This document shows, piece by piece, positions 62,997 to 64,000 of a stretch of 64,000 nucleotides of DNA (positions are counted from its first letter, which is position 1; every line of letters begins with the position of its first letter). Both the position numbers and the translations under genes were made by a program. The notes beneath the pieces were generated by a model. That model saw only the letters and a list, made by a program, of their open reading frames with translations, was not told the DNA's origin and ran no database searches. This DNA comes from Mycobacterium sp. 852002-51057_SCH5723018. GTDB taxonomy: Bacteria; Actinomycetota; Actinomycetes; Mycobacteriales; Mycobacteriaceae. The DNA is taken from NCBI RefSeq assembly GCF_001667035.1, contig NZ_LZIR01000004.1, positions 62,001-126,000 on the forward strand. Reading direction: 5' to 3'.

Positions 62997-64000
62997 CCGA
63001 GACTTCCGTCGACGCACCGTCACCGCCCACAGCCAAGCGGGTGGAGAGCCGGCGAGAGCACCACGGGGACGTCTTCGTCGACCCGTACGAATGGCTGCGG
63101 GACAAGGCCGACCCGGAAGTCATCGCCTACCTGGAGGCCGAGAACGACTACGCCGACCGGATGACGGCCCGTCTGGAACCGTTGCGGCAGCAGATCTTCG
63201 ACGAGATCAAGGCGCGCACCAAGGAAACGGATCTCTCGGTACCGACGCGTCAAGGCGACTGGTGGTACTACGCCCGCACCTTCGAAGGAAAGCAGTATCG
63301 CGTCCAGTGCCGTTGCCCGATAGCCGATCCCGACGACTGGAACCCCCCGCTCCTGGACGAGAACACCGAAATCCCGGGGGAGCAGGTGCTGCTCGATTCG
63401 AACGCCGAGGCCGAAGGCCACGAATTCTTCGCGCTGGGGGCCGCGATGGTCAGCCTGGACGGGAACCTGCTGGCCTACTCCGTCGACACCGTCGGCGACG
63501 AGCGCTACACCCTGCGGTTCAAGGATTTACGGACCGGCGAGCTGTTCGGTGACGAGATCGCCGACATCGCGGCCGGAGTCACCTGGGCGGCCGACAACCG
63601 TACGGTGTACTACCTGACCCTGGATCCGGCCCACCGTCCCGACAAGGTGTGGCGCCATCGGCTCGGCTCGACAGAGCCGGCGGAGCTGGTGTATCACGAA
63701 CCCGACGAACGGTTTTGGGTGGGCGCCGGGCTCACCCGAAGTGAGAAATATGTGTTCATCGCCGCGGGTTCGTCGATCACCACCGAAATGCGCTACGCCG
63801 ACTCGGCCGACCCGGACGCCCGGTTCACCGTCGTGCTGCCCCGCCGCGAAGGCGTCGAGTACTCCGTAGAGCACGCGGTGGTCGACGGGCAGGACCGTTT
63901 CTTGATCCTGCACAACGACGGTGCGGTGAACTTCGTCCTCAGCGAGGCGCCGGTCAGTGACCCGACGCGGCAACGCACCCTGATTCCCCATCGCGACGAT
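62993..64000 (+). CDS. ptrB: Oligopeptidase B / protease II PtrB, 5' part (runs off right edge)
   Basis: 336 codons open to the window end, of about 700 expected. The prolyl-oligopeptidase beta-propeller start is visible: [33 protein letters not shown], and [15 protein letters not shown]. The catalytic Ser-Asp-His region lies beyond the window. In H37Rv this gene is split as ptrBa/ptrBb; the frame is intact here at least to residue 336. ATG 62993 overlaps the purC stop. Confidence 0.93.
   Translation, partial: MTETSVDAPSPPTAKRVESRREHHGDVFVDPYEWLRDKADPEVIAYLEAENDYADRMTARLEPLRQQIFDEIKARTKETDLSVPTRQGDWWYYARTFEGKQYRVQCRCPIADPDDWNPPLLDENTEIPGEQVLLDSNAEAEGHEFFALGAAMVSLDGNLLAYSVDTVGDERYTLRFKDLRTGELFGDEIADIAAGVTWAADNRTVYYLTLDPAHRPDKVWRHRLGSTEPAELVYHEPDERFWVGAGLTRSEKYVFIAAGSSITTEMRYADSADPDARFTVVLPRREGVEYSVEHAVVDGQDRFLILHNDGAVNFVLSEAPVSDPTRQRTLIPHRDD

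Overview
The window is high-GC actinobacterial DNA and is clearly mycobacterial. It carries an mce4 operon, a PE-family protein, a LytR-CpsA-Psr protein, a LpqH-type lipoprotein, several cytochrome P450s including CYP51, and phoP-phoR. Gene content and order match two blocks that are far apart in M. tuberculosis H37Rv. One runs from about Rv3504 to Rv3484 (fadE26-fdxD-hsd4A-mce4-otsA-cpsA). The other runs from about Rv0754 to Rv0781 (PE/PGM, phoP-phoR, adhB, cyp51, aldA, purD, purB, cyp126, purC, ptrB). Having both on one contig suggests a slow grower of the M. avium complex type; that assignment is inference from recalled gene order, not a search result.

Layout. 1-12.7 kb holds the cholesterol-uptake locus: fadE26 (cut by the window edge), a divergent promoter with a perfect KstR-type box, fdxD, hsd4A, yrbE4AB, mce4A-F and two Mce-associated membrane proteins, most joined by 1-11 bp overlaps. 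12.7-15.0 kb holds a small secreted protein and otsA with its tiny upstream partner. 15.1-18.8 kb is an acyl-CoA/SDR block with another KstR-like box and a strong palindromic operator. 18.8-30.8 kb is mostly envelope and secreted proteins: CpsA, small repeat proteins, an S1-type secreted protease homologue, a LpqH paralogue, a Pro-rich exported protein, a lytic-transglycosylase lipoprotein and PE-phosphoglycerate mutase.

30.8-31.9 kb is an accessory scar. A 43-bp direct repeat of the 3' half of tRNA-Thr(UGU) flanks the C-terminal tail of a tyrosine integrase and a small protein of unknown function. 32.8-35.0 kb is phoP-phoR. 36.2-45.0 kb is a minus-strand redox operon: SnoaL-like protein, frameshifted OYE/FadH reductase, adhB, SnoaL-like protein, ferredoxin, CYP51, SDR, CYP123, TetR. 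It is divergent from aldA-SDR-HIBADH-CMD at 45.2-48.7 kb, and the shared promoter carries two copies of GGACA-N2-TGTCC. 48.7-52.3 kb is an inserted module absent from the H37Rv order: TetR, a CYP125-like P450, an aldo-keto reductase and a MarR regulator, with two clear palindromic operators. 52.3-64 kb returns to core order: purD, ggt, esterase, TetR, DUF429, purB, cyp126, a TDT transporter, a membrane protein, purC and the start of ptrB.

Much of the window supports sterol/lipid import and oxidation, and the KstR-like boxes suggest shared control of several separate units. The least explained parts are the tRNA-Thr integration scar, the frameshifted OYE reductase, the CYP125-like module with its own regulators, and a small family of AT-cored palindromic intergenic repeats. 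I did not see a wholly new multi-gene system.
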